A stretch of 64,000 bases of DNA from Taeniopygia guttata. Its lineage: Eukaryota > Chordata > Aves > Passeriformes > Estrildidae. A model generated the notes under the pieces. That model ran no database searches. It was given only the letters and a program-made list of their open reading frames with translations, and was not told the origin of the DNA. The position numbers and the translations under genes were made by a program. Below, one piece after another: positions 37,546 to 49,500 of this stretch; the stretch's first letter is position 1; every line of letters begins with the position of its first letter. The stretch covers positions 21,491,501 to 21,555,500 of the forward strand of contig NC_133032.1 in NCBI RefSeq assembly GCF_048771995.1, in the 5' to 3' direction.

Positions 37546-37607
37546 ACTAGGATCACTGTGTACAGGAGATTAAGGGTGTCTACTCCTGTACACAGTGTTA
37601 TTCTAGT
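37546..37607. repeat. Perfect inverted repeat, 15-base arms
   Basis: CACTGTGTACAGGAG (37554-37568) is followed after 14 bases by its exact reverse complement (37583-37597). Beyond short mismatched bulges, ACTAG (37546-37550) pairs with CTAGT (37603-37607). The whole fold is about 62 bases, the size of a pre-miRNA hairpin. I do not recognise it. Confidence 0.9.
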
Positions 37608-38171
37608 TTTCCTACTCATACGAAGCCAACTATTTTTTTTACTATAAGATCAAGTCTATAATAAGTACTGGCTTTATTCCTGCAAAACTGAAAAATTTTT
37701 GTTTTTAAACAGAGTTTCAGGAGGACTGGATATTTATCTATTTGCCTAACACGGTATTGGGAACACTCCCCAGCACTAATAGGAATATACAGCACCTATG
37801 ATTAAGGTGTTAAATTAGGAGCTTGGAAATACTGGTTTTACAGGGTTCCCATATTACCCTTACAAATCACTTCTCACTTGACTCTGCCAGATACGGTACA
37901 ACATTATTCAGGTTTCTTAAATGGGCAACGGTTCTTAACATCTCCAAAATACCTCATTATAATGATGTGGGGGTGAAGCTCATTAAAAGGAATTTTCTTT
38001 CACTAGAAAAAAGAGATGGGAGTGTAGAGTGGCAATACATTGACTGTACATGACTTACTACACATCACTTTCTCTCTCTCCTCTAGAAGACCTCAGAAGG
38101 GAATAAAACTTGTGTGCCAGGCTCATACTTGCTGAAAGAAGCAAGTACTTTATGTTGGGAAAGTACCCAAA

Positions 38172-38350
38172 GGCCCTAGTCCATGAGATCAAAGCCTCAC
38201 AGGATCTAGGCACTATAGTACATAATGAAAGACAATTCCTGCTTTGTTTATAATTAAACGTAATAAACACATACAAGAGTAGGGAAAGGAAGAGGCATAT
38301 CTTGCCCAAAGCCAAACAGTAAATTTGAAGGAAAAGTTGGGAACAGAATA
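38172..38350 (-). repeat. Ancient amniote MIR-type SINE
   Basis: Read on the plus strand, the block contains AGGATCTAGGCACTATAGTA, ACATAATGAAAGACAATTCC, TAATAAACACATACAAGAG and CTTGCCCAAAGCCAAACAG, then GTTGGGAACAGAAT. In this order they follow the reverse complement of the amniote MIR1-type SINE and its tail, as seen in reptile and bird genomes (CTAGGCGCTGTACAAACACA, AAAGACAGTCCCTGCCCC, CTTGCCCAAGGTCACACAG). The assignment is from memory of the consensus, so the subfamily is uncertain. Confidence 0.55.
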
Positions 38351-40484
38351 ACTTGCCAAATGAACAAAGAGTCAAATATCTTCCGTGGATAGAGGGAAAA
38401 GATGCTGGTTCTTCATACTTGTGCCTTTTGATTCTTGAAATACATCCTTCAGGAAGTATCAAAAAGGGACAAGAAAGTCTGGGTAGGGGAAGAGAAGTAG
38501 GAGCAACAAGCCAGCAGAAAGCGACCATGGGCTAATATGTGGATTTTTGTTCCTGCTTGAAGGCCCTCAGCCCCTGGAACATACTGAAGATACAAAGAGT
38601 ACAGAAGTAGCTGAGCTCCCTGGAAGTACTATATGCTACCTTTGAGGACACATAACTTTTTATTTTTGTCTCAGGAGCCCCAAGCACACTGTAAAAGTAA
38701 AAGCCATTGTGAGAGTTCATCTCCACATAATGGCATCTCTACCACAGTCATAGCAATCTCTTTCTTCTGCTAAGAGGCTACAAGGACCTGCTCCTCACAA
38801 TCAGCTCTCTTGTGCAAAGCCAGCCACAACAGAGCCCAGCACTGTGGTGAAACTGCTAGCTTCAGACTGAATGAACACAAATTAAACCATTATCAGAAAT
38901 AATGAGTGCAAATTAGCCAGACAACCAGCCACCACAGTAAGAGAGACAGCTGAACTGCTAGCACATTCCATAAGACTAAATAAATAAATAAGCAAATAAT
39001 AAGACCATTCAATAGATTACAATCCCTTGGAAACCTAGCTGCTGCTTAGTGCTTGGAATAGCAGAATGATTAATGCAAAATTTATATCGAATAACAGATC
39101 AAAAACTTCACATCTAGAAAGGCGACAGGTGACAATGACACTGTTATCACTAAGTGTGAATAGCAGATGGAACCTATTCCCGTCTCATTGTGTGGTAGCA
39201 TACAAGGCTTCAAATCTTATTGTCACTTCCAATACTGAAAGCTAGATCCATATCCTACCTGATTCCACAATGGTTAGGGAAAACACACACACTTTCCAGC
39301 TGAGATCACAGGAACCTTATTTGATTGTGAGGAACTGCAATTCTTCAGAAGTATTCTGTTAATCTGCTATTTAAGTTGAAATTATTTCCAGTTTCTGTTC
39401 TAGAAACTTTTCAGATCAGAACTGATGTATTTTTAACTAATTATACTGGAAATTGCTAGAGCTATAGAAGACACATTATCCCTGAGCAAATAAAAAAATT
39501 AAATCTAACACACTAGAGGACACGAAGGGGAGAGAGAGATTTAAGTTAGGGTCACTTACATTCACTGACAGGGTAAAACTCCTCGAAGTGTGTATTAATA
39601 TATTCAAAAGCAATTAAAAATTCATGCACATTTTCATACCTTTTCTCGATGCTGGGGTGGTTTAAAGTAATCTTTGAAGTAAATGAATATCACATTCTTT
39701 CTTCCAAGAAGCTCTTTTAGCCAGTATATGCTATACCACCTTACAACATCTGCCTGCAAGTGCTGTTGCAACGGTAGAGTCTCACTATTTAGAAGGGAAG
39801 AAAGAGAAAGATCTTAAATATAAGAGAGTTTGACCTACCTTAGTTCTTTGAAATGAAAGACACTGTAAATCAGGGATCTGAGCTCTGCAGCAGAAGGAAG
39901 AATGAAATGATCTGCAGAGTTCAGAGTCACTTCAGTGTGATTCCAGCTGCTTCACTTGGCCACCGCCTTCCTTCTAATAAAGCTGCAGAATGATATAACG
40001 CCGTGTTTGTTTTCAGCTGAGGAAGTTGTTTCCAACTTCCCTTGGTTTTCTAGACCCATTTTTGAAATATTGCCACACTGTATAATCCCAGTATTTCACC
40101 AAAAATAAATGTTAGACATTTGAATGAATCATTTTGGTCAGTGTCCAAGCAAGCAACAGATGTGGTGGCTGATGAATGGAAAGAGACCTTACAGTTGTGG
40201 GCTGCTTTTTGTTCTGCAGAGAAGAGGTTGAACAGTATTTCTTTGTAAGCATTCTGGTTTACAGAAAATAATGTTGAATGAGCTGAAAGATGTTTAAAAA
40301 GTCACACTGAAAGCATCATTTTGTAACTGTACAGTGTGATACATTCATTTAGGTATTTAGGATTAGTAGATTAATCTCCTTTTGTGTGAAAGAGAGAAGT
40401 AAGATCTTCAAAACACTAATTAGTGACTCTCTCTGTCAGAGAGTGTAACACTGGCCATGAATTTGAACTGGATTTTAGGTGACT

Positions 40485-40610
40485 GGGCCTGACTCCCAGT
40501 TCTGTAAAGAGCCTGATGAGGTTTTGTGGCCAGGCCTCGTGAACTCCACGTCGTTCAATTTCTCTGTCAGTAAAATGGAAGTATTATTCCCCTAGTATCT
40601 ACCTACCACA
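40485..40610 (+). repeat. MIR-like SINE fragment
   Basis: CTGACTCCCAGTTCTGTAAA is followed by TCAATTTCTCTGTCAGTAAA, then ATGGAAGTATTATTCCCCTA and GTATCTACCTACC. This parallels the MIR right half, TCAGTTTCCTCATCTGTAAA, then ATGGGGATAATAATAGTACC and TACCT. It is one of the better preserved ancient SINEs in the window. Confidence 0.6.
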
Positions 40611-40832
40611 GCTTACCTGACTCTGATGGTACCACACTAATAATACCATTTTAAATCAGCTAAGCATCTGCCAGTCTACCCTGCCAGTGGAAAGCATAAT
40701 TTAATAGTGGTACTCCATTGTCACTAATGCAAAACATGTAACATGTTCAACACCGATTTAATCTAGTCAAGGCCAAATTTTCCAGATAGCAAATCTATTG
40801 ATTCCAGTGAAAAGTTAGAAAGAAAAAATCTC

Positions 40833-40924
40833 CAACAAACCAACCAAGCACAAAAAAAAAAAAAAAAACCAAAAAAACCCACAGCCAACAACAACAAAAA
40901 AACCACCAAAAAACCAACAAAATC
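40833..40924 (+). repeat. A-rich / AAC low-complexity tract
   Basis: A run of A (about 18 bases after 40851) passes into repeated AAC, ACC and CAAAA units for about 90 bases. It has the look of a decayed poly(A) tail or simple repeat; no attached element is recognised. Confidence 0.8.
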
Positions 40925-41950
40925 ACAGAAGAGTGAAGTGCTTAGTGAGATCAGCTAAACTGGGATTTCAGCATCTGGTTAACAAGGTTATCAACTCTTA
41001 AGCAACTCTCTTTTGGTTCACAGATCCAGATTCTCTTAACAGGAACCAAAAATTCCTTCTAGCAAAATTAGTCTTCTTTGTCTTTCCTCCATGACATTTC
41101 TTCTTGTTCTGCCAATATAACTTTGAACACTGAAAGTTAAACATGTATACTGAAGCATTAAATGTACATCGTACATGAGTGGGACAGCCTCTAATTCCCT
41201 GAAAGGAGGATGGGGATTATGCACAGAGCCCCTGGATCATAAGGAAAGGACAGAGGAGCAGGATTCCCAGGAATATATGTGGACAAACGGACAGGGTTGC
41301 CTGAGGAAAGCATCTCACTTGTTTATTTCTTGTATTTTAAAGTTTTCCTGTTTTCTCTAGGTAACTGATTGGTGAATCTTCACTAATAAAAGCTCTTGTA
41401 ACAGTAATTATCTTCTTTTGTAAATACTGGGATAAGGTAAATACAGGCACCGTTTAACAGCAGATCTGCTGATGGATTTTTTGCCTGTAATGGCACATGA
41501 GTCTGTGTCTCTCTAGATATTTTGCCATCTGATTATTGTAAGGCAGTTAATTCAAAGGTTTGCTCAGTATTATTTCAGCAGGACAAAAGAGGAAATCAAG
41601 AGGTAGATAACCCCCAGACATGATCAGCAAAAAAAGACAAAACCCCCAGCAAACAGTCAATATGCCAAATGCTCTTCCTGGTAAAGGAAGCATTCTGGAG
41701 AGTGCAAAAGATTCTCGCAGTTCAGGGTAGTGAGAAATTGTCCATAAGGCATTGTTCTCTTCAACACAAATTAAAAACAGGTTTGTGACTATTGTAACAT
41801 ATATTGGTGTTGATACCTCAGCTTTTCCATCCTTCAGAATCAAGGGAGGATTAAACCCCATGGAGCAATTTTCCTCACCCTTCCGTACCACTGCACCAAA
41901 TATGAGATACCAAATCCTAAGGGCCCAAAAGTCCTTAGCAGAGGAAGTTA

Positions 41951-41974
41951 GAATGAATGAATGAATGAATGAAT
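41951..41974 (+). repeat. (GAAT)6 microsatellite
   Basis: Six uninterrupted GAAT units. Probably length-variable between individuals; no function suggested. Confidence 0.95.
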
Positions 41975-42893
41975 TCCTAATTTAATAGGAAATCGGATTT
42001 TTTTTTGAGAACAGCACATCACTGCATTTAGAATAATTTTTTACCTCTCTGTCCTACCTACATTTTCTCCTTTTCCATTGAAAAGGACTTTTGATTGATA
42101 AGCAATTACCCAAGTTGCCAGCATAGTAACATATGGGAGAAAAGAAAAAAAAAAGAAAATAGATTTTTACCAACAAACTTGCATTCAATCAGAAAGGGCT
42201 TCATTCTGCTTGTTTTCTGTTTAGATCAAACTACAGCATTTTATTAATATATAGTTTTGATTAACCAGAGTAGAAATCTTAAACCCCTAAAGAATATAAG
42301 CTTAGGCACTAAATCTTTCATTGTTTTAGTACTTTCTATGCTCAGACACAGTGAAACTGGAATGGTAAGTCACAAATTGAATGGCTTTTTAATATACACT
42401 TTTTTGCAACCCATTAACCACTGACATCATTTGAGTGTGATCTTTGCAGATAATTTTGTGAAAGTTATAAGCTGGGAAGAAAATTAGTGAATAAAAAAAA
42501 AATACCTTGTTTACTTTCTTGTCTTCTCCTTTCTCTATTTGGAAGTTATATTTGGATTTTGCTGTGTTATTTGTGCTTTTTCAACTGGGTAAGTTATCAA
42601 AGCCAATTTGCCAGAGAGCTCTGAAGAGGGACGTGCATTCATCAGCATACAGTGCACCTGGATCTTTCCAATCAGGGAAATACTACTTTATACCTGATGG
42701 AAAAAGAACAAAGAAGTGGATTTATATACAGATAATAGACATGGGGTTGTCCAGCAGCAAATAAACTGGGTCTATTGAAAAGCAAGTTAATTTTAAAATC
42801 ACTTCTGACTCTTTGTGGGCTTTTTAACTCTATAAAACAAAACAAAAGCACAGGATGTATGGAAAAAATATACAGGGGAAAAACTTCCATAAA

Positions 42894-42921
42894 TGCTTTA
42901 CTGGTAGTAACCAGTAAAGCA
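42894..42921. repeat. Perfect inverted repeat, 12-base arms
   Basis: TGCTTTACTGGT (42894-42905) and its exact reverse complement (42910-42921) are separated by only 4 bases. It lies in intergenic DNA with no T-run typical of a Pol III terminator immediately after it. Unrecognised. Confidence 0.85.
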
Positions 42922-43784
42922 CAAATTACAAAACAATTTTAAAAAAAAAGTAACTTTTAATTTATCTGGATTGCCAACAACTGCCTGATAGTTCTGACAA
43001 TTATACCCACTGCTGGGACCACTGGATCTTATCTAGTTGCCTATTAGTATGTGCTGATAATCTTAGCACTAATCAACATCTCATCAATGTTCCTTAATTC
43101 AGTTAAACTGTACAAACCAAGAATTTGCAAATTAGATCAAACAAAAGGTATTTAGTTTTTCTCAGGGTTAATTTAAGCTGAGCAACACAAGAAAGCAACT
43201 ACTTACTGCTGTTTACAGTTAGGTCTTTTTTTTTTAGAAAAGTAATTCTTCATTGTTCTTTTGTCCTCACTGTTTGAATACTTCATCGACTAAAATCCAC
43301 TCTGGAAAAACCACGTTTAACTACGTGACAATCAGGAAAAGGGTAATTTCCTCCCTTCCTGTGAAACTAATGGCTATTCATGCCTATCCTTTAGGTAAAG
43401 GATAATGTAATGTTTACTTGTGGCTTAAGTACCCACTATATACCAGAGTCAGCAACTCTGACAAAATTCTCCAGCAACACATTTGAACAAACCACCCGAT
43501 GAAGGAAGATTTGGCTCATTTAGGCAGGTCCACACCTCTTTTTATGCTGACATTAACGATCTGAAAGATTTTCATGTATAACACATTGAAGAAATTCAAT
43601 AATTCTGCAGAAGGCAAAATCTTTCCTCATTACTTTAGTCAGGTCAAAACACACAAGCATATATGGCTTGGCTATACATCTATATATGAATGCATGTACA
43701 TACCAGGTCAAGTTGCAGCACTTCATGTAACTCCTGCAAACACAGTCAGCAGGGTGTTAATTCTATGAAACAATGAATATTAGA

Positions 43785-43862
43785 GAATAATTTATTATAG
43801 TATATATTTATATGATGTATGTATTATATGTTATTATATAATGTATTTTTATATGATACATT
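43785..43862. repeat. AT-rich low-complexity tract
   Basis: Nearly pure A/T for about 75 bases with TATA, TTATA and ATGTAT units. Simple-sequence expansion; no gene. Confidence 0.8.
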
Positions 43863-46022
43863 GGAAAAAAATACCATTAGAAATACCCTTTTTCCTCCAT
43901 AGATTTTGCTTCTATATGTGCATTTCTTCTCATTTTCCACAAGTAAGTAGGAATTATTTTCTATATAACTTTCAGACCACAGGTATTCAAGTTTTATATT
44001 AATGTGACAATAATACAAGACATAATACTTGCCACTTAGATAACACTTGAAATCCATGGAATTTTCAGAGTGTGTCTTGACAACCAAGCTTCTGATATAT
44101 GTCATTGAGTGCTAAAGATTATATTAATTGAATAGCTAACTAGCCAACTCAACAACAGTATTTTTCCATTTTAGCCAAAGTGCCGTCTTTTCCCATGGAA
44201 AGGAATGCCAGTGTTTGGAAAAATTATTTCAGAGTGATTACAGAGATTAGAGACACAAAAATAAGCTATGCAAACTATAGTTGTTTCACTATGTATTTCA
44301 CAAAATATTTTAATATCTTCAGTACTGGTGTATGGACTAACCAACTTGCTCTTTTTCACCTCACATAAATTAGCTGGAACTATAGAGTAACCTCTGTAGA
44401 CAGGTCTGAGGAGTGAAGTCAGAATTTACTGCACCTTGGATTGAGTCAGATGTCTCAAAATCTGCCCAAAGCCTAGCCAGTCTGGGTTCAAAGAAACCAG
44501 AAACTCAGGGATGAACTTTAACCACACCTCCTCAGGACTGAGGTTGCTCCACCTACTCAGGATGCAAGTCCCAGCATAACTGCTTATGCCTATGCTTACA
44601 ACAAACAGAGATCTTATTTTCCATTTAAAGTGCAAAGACTGAGTTTCCCCCTTTTATATGTCTTTGTATTAAGTCCACAAATCCACAGTTCAAACAGGAT
44701 TACATTATGATGTTACAATGGGCAAAACTCCTGACCCAAGAGGCGCTTCTGTTTCATGTTCTGCAGTCAGCTATCAACAATTCACAGCCAAGTTGCTGAA
44801 GACTATTATGATGAATAACAATGCATAAAGCAAGCAGATTTGCATGAAGGAAACAATCACCAGTTCCTGTCCCTCACTATTCTACAGCTAGACTATTGCT
44901 CTTGGCTACTGTGATCACTGAGACACAGCTGGTCTTAAACACAAACAAAATGGAGAGGGGAAACTGAAAAGGATTCCATTTCCCTGAAAAAGACACAGAG
45001 CAAAACTGAGTGTTGATACAAAATTTGGGCAGTTCCCTGAAAATGTATGCTAATAGTCAGGGTGCCTATTCAGGACTCACATATGATCAAGCGAGGTTGC
45101 TGCATTGCACTACTGACGCTCAAAATCTAAATTAAGAGAAACACCTGTGAACATGTGGAATTTTAGAGCCTGCTGGTTACTCTTTACAATACTTGATCAG
45201 CCATTGACATTCCTTAAGAATTATAAACATGTTAAGGTTTTAAATTGGACAGTATTTCCTTGCAATGAGGAATGATTCCTGACCACCAAATACAAAGCTG
45301 ATGCAAATCAAATTTAAATCAAACTCAATCACCTATAGATGTTCTGAGAGCTCCTGGTTTGGTGGTTTCAATACATATTAATTTGTATTATTAAAGTTTC
45401 CTTTTATAGTCAGCTACATTTATCAGACTATTTTTCTGTTTAGTTGATGCAAACATGTTTTGTGGAACACATGACCTTGACTCCACAAGGACTTAAGTTA
45501 TTTATCTATAGAAATGAATGTGAGACAGGGAGAACCAATGCAAGTTTCTGTCTAGCGCTCTGCATTTGTCCTCTCTGATGACAGTTTTGCTGCTAAATCC
45601 TACCCAGTTCTTAGCCTCTAATGAGTTGGGAGCTGATAAATCCCTATAAACTTGCTACTTGTGATAGAGGCAAAGCAAATTATTACATGCTCTGAAAAAC
45701 ACTTTGCTAGTTAAGGGCTCAGTGTATAAGTCAACCTTCACTCTTTCTTGGTCTTCAATAAAAGCAAAATTAACACCATGTCTAATAAGTCAGCAGTAGG
45801 CTCAGGGGATGAGGCATATGACATCAGTCTAAGCAAAAGGACAGCTAAATCCCGCAATATTTATTTGACCATTCTAGTTCTGATACTTAAGCTCTATCAA
45901 GACACATAAAGGTTAATTTTAAATCCTCCTTACTTTGCAATCTATTTTTGAAGAAGACTATATGACCCAAATTCAGAACTCAGCATGAACTTCAATATGG
46001 AATTTACATGAATTGGTAGTCC

Positions 46023-46084
46023 ATATCCTTTACATAAAATGCCAAATCCATGAGATTGGATGTAGCATTTTATGTAAAGGATAT
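46023..46084. repeat. Perfect 20-base inverted repeat hairpin
   Basis: The arm at 46023-46042 (ATATCCTTTACATAAAATGC) is matched exactly by its reverse complement at 46065-46084. The 22-base loop itself contains a further complementary pair, ATCCA and TGGAT. The fold of 62 bases has no mismatch in the stem. It could be a young fold-back repeat, a miniature inverted-repeat element or a pre-miRNA-like hairpin; none can be established here. Confidence 0.95.
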
Positions 46085-46525
46085 TTAAGTTGCTACTTGT
46101 CTTTTCAAGACAAAATAGGCTCCCTTCTTCCAAGAGAAGAGAAGGAAAGCTTGTGGAGAAGGGAACAATCACTTCTCCATTTCAGGTTGAAAGACTAGGC
46201 AAAGGGAAATTACCCTAATTATATGTAATTTGTGTGCAATCCAGAAATTGAACTCTAATTACTTCAGTATTAGAAACACAGACAATCTAACAACATAGAT
46301 CAGAAAAAGCAAGCAGCTAAACTCTGATCAAAAGTAATAGTATATGAAATGCTGAAGAAACACAAATCAAATTAAAGGTTTTTTGTTTAAAAGTTATTTT
46401 TCTCCCTTTTAAAATCTTCCTATGTGTTTTCAAACTATAAAGGAAAGAGAGTTTTTTTGAAGGCTAGTGTTTTAACGTGCCAGCATTTCTAGCCTAAAAT
46501 TAAGTTTTGTCCTTGGGAAAAAACC

Positions 46526-46569
46526 CCAGGATTTTTCTTGTTTAACTCCAGGATTTCTCTTGTTTAAAT
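46526..46569 (+). repeat. 22-base tandem duplication
   Basis: CCAGGATTTTTCTTGTTTAACT is followed at once by a copy with two or three substitutions. Small local duplication in intergenic DNA. Confidence 0.85.
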
Positions 46570-49500
46570 TTCTGCTTGCTTCCTGAATAGGATAAAGAAA
46601 ATTTTTTTTTTAATTATTCCCATGGTAAAGCAAAGTAGAGAGTCTGTTTTTTCTCAGATGTAAGAGAATATCTTATGTGGTTTTATTGCGGGAACATTAA
46701 AAAAGTTTTATATGATTTAGAGCAGCCAGAGCAGAGAAAAATAACACTTACTTAACTTCCTTGGGAATACATTTTGACCCCACCTTAAACTGCAGAACAC
46801 CCAGTGACTCAACATAATAGTATATATTTGGAACTTCTCAACTCCTAAAAATTGCACTACAGACAAGGAAGCTGTGGGAGCATTTTACATTCCAGATTCT
46901 CTTAAATTCATATGCATCTATTTAAAATCAGAAAAGTTCCATTAAAATGGATGTATATAAACTTTTAATTCAGAATATTACAAGGGGTAAAAGCTGGTTC
47001 TAAAGTTCTGGGAGCTTGAAAATTATTGATAAACAGAATTAATAAACTTCCAAGCAGCTTTGAGAAAATTATCTCTTTGTATCAGAAAGTCATTATTGCC
47101 TGTTGGAGTAATGGGAATTAATATATACTTATGCAAAAATGCTTTGAGTTCCTACTATGACAAAATGTGAGGTAGGCTATAAGGGAGTATTAGTCATCTA
47201 CTATACTTATTAAAAATATTTCAAAACACATTGGCATCTGATTAAAAAGCTACATTCATTTGTTACCTTATCTGTTAACAAAATGGATGGTTAAAAGCAG
47301 GCTAAAGCAAATATTGTGCTATATAGACAATTATAAGATTAATGAAGTTCTGAGTATAAGTGTATTTCCATCATGTTATGTGAGTGAGGTTAGCACAAGA
47401 ACCTCTGGTGTTTCTGTTGCCTTCATAACTGAAGGCTCTCAGGATGCAGAGTCCCCTTGAGCATGGAGGAAATGGAGTAATTTCATGACTTTCCACTGTA
47501 TCTTTCAGCACATACATGTCAGAAATTATCATATAGTTCCAAGTAATTTGGTAATCAACAGTAACACTCAAAAATCTTGCAATTCTCTACGGTCAATCTG
47601 ACCTTATCAATCAGACAATTTTAAAATTGGTGTTATATTTAGAAGTAAATATGAAACAATAGAAAAACAGAATAGAGAAATTCTAAGGAACAGCTGTTTT
47701 TAAAGTGATAAAAAAACCACCATGCACAACATGAAGGTCAAAGAATATCCTGCAATTAATGAGCAGGCATGTACAGACAACTCCAAGCCTAACTACTGAC
47801 GTAGACCTTTCCTCTATGTCACTACCCTAAAAAATCAGGCAGAGTTATTTTGGAGAAGTTAACTGACCATTAACTGAAAACAGAAATTACTGTAACAGTA
47901 AACTATTCAGCATTTTATGATGAAAACATGTTCTCTGAAAGCAGAATGCTTTTTAGCATACAAATTTCTCAACTGCTGATTTATTTTCTTTGCATTTTCT
48001 TTTAGAACAGAACACCCTAAAAACAAGTTAATTTAAGCTGATGGAAAGATTCAAAACAATTTCAGCAAAGCTAAGTTATGGATTTGAAGTCTAATGTAAG
48101 ATGATTAGAAGCCCATTATACAGAAAATTTCTGAAAGCGCTGGATTTGGATACATTTTATATCCATACTGTTTAAAGCAATCCTTTTAGAGTTGTCTCCT
48201 CAGCTGTTCCTTCTGGACAACCTGCCAGCAAATGAACAGCAACAGCAGTAATAAAACCCTCTGGGATCAGTGCATCCCAGAATTTTTCTCAGCACTACTA
48301 TAATAAAAATCTCTATATCCTGTACATGTACACAGAAATAAAATACAGAGAGCAATTTTAGTGGAAAAAATGCGTAGAACCCACAAACTGACAAGGCAAG
48401 CCTGTGGAAAGCAGCAGCATGGCCTCCAAATAACAACAAAAATAGACTAGGTGAGGATTTTCCTCTAATAAGATACTGGAAAAAGAGTCAAATTGTTTTG
48501 TATTTCAAGTAATCTTTTAAAAATGAAAGATCTGATTACAAGAAAGTAAAATAATATCTTAGGAGACAATGTTCAGCCCAGCATTTAAAAAATTATTTTT
48601 AAAGTTCCCTTTTAAAGCTTCTAAATGATATCTCAAACTTTTTTTCTTGGTCACTATCCAATCATGTTTCAATTATAACATAACTGCCAATGTGGTCGAT
48701 TACACAATTAAGCAACTAAAAAGAAAATTTAAGTTTTAAACTTTAAATCTTAAGAAGGCTGTTCTGGCAAGAAAATGAGAAGCAAAAGCAATAACCTTTA
48801 TAGTATATTTTAAGTTTTGGGGTTAAGCTAATATCCTGCATATTAAGGATGTTTTTATTATTAGCTCAGGTTAAAGGACTTATGCTAAAATTAAAAAAAA
48901 AACAACAACTTTGAATACAAAACAAAAAGCAAAGTTCAGTTTTAGATAATGAGAAAGCAAGCAGAATGCCCGTAATAAATCTGCCTCTTTCAAAAAAAGA
49001 GAAAAATTTGGTCTTGGTTTTCATTTAATTTCAGTGCTCTATCGAAGTAAATAAAAGACCATTATTATTTTTAAAAACATATGTTTTTCATTAAAAAATT
49101 AGAATACTTATAATAGAGAAGAAACAATGTGTAACAGTAATCTGTCAAACCCAGCAAAATGTTTGAGTAAAACAGAGCAAAGAAAACAAGAAGCTCTGTT
49201 TTATGAAGAGATTTAGATTTTCCTTGCCTTTTGCACTCACGAGGAATTTTTTTTTTTTTTTTAGTTTGGAAAGCCTTATTAAATATTACAGAATCCATAA
49301 TAAAGTGGGAAATTAGAATACCATAGAGCACCAGATAATTGTTCCATAAGTCTGACACCTGATATTGGCCAGTGGCCAACATCAGATTTTTCAGAGAAAG
49401 ACTACAATTACTTTTTAGGAATTAAAGGTTTTTATATAGTGCCAGGCACTATGGAACAGCCACTCATCTGTAAAGTTGGAAAGATATTCTTCCCCAAGGT

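Noticed and set aside
38058-38528. 156-codon minus-strand frame.
   Set aside because: It overlaps the MIR-like SINE and has no recognisable domain; a chance frame in repeat-derived sequence.
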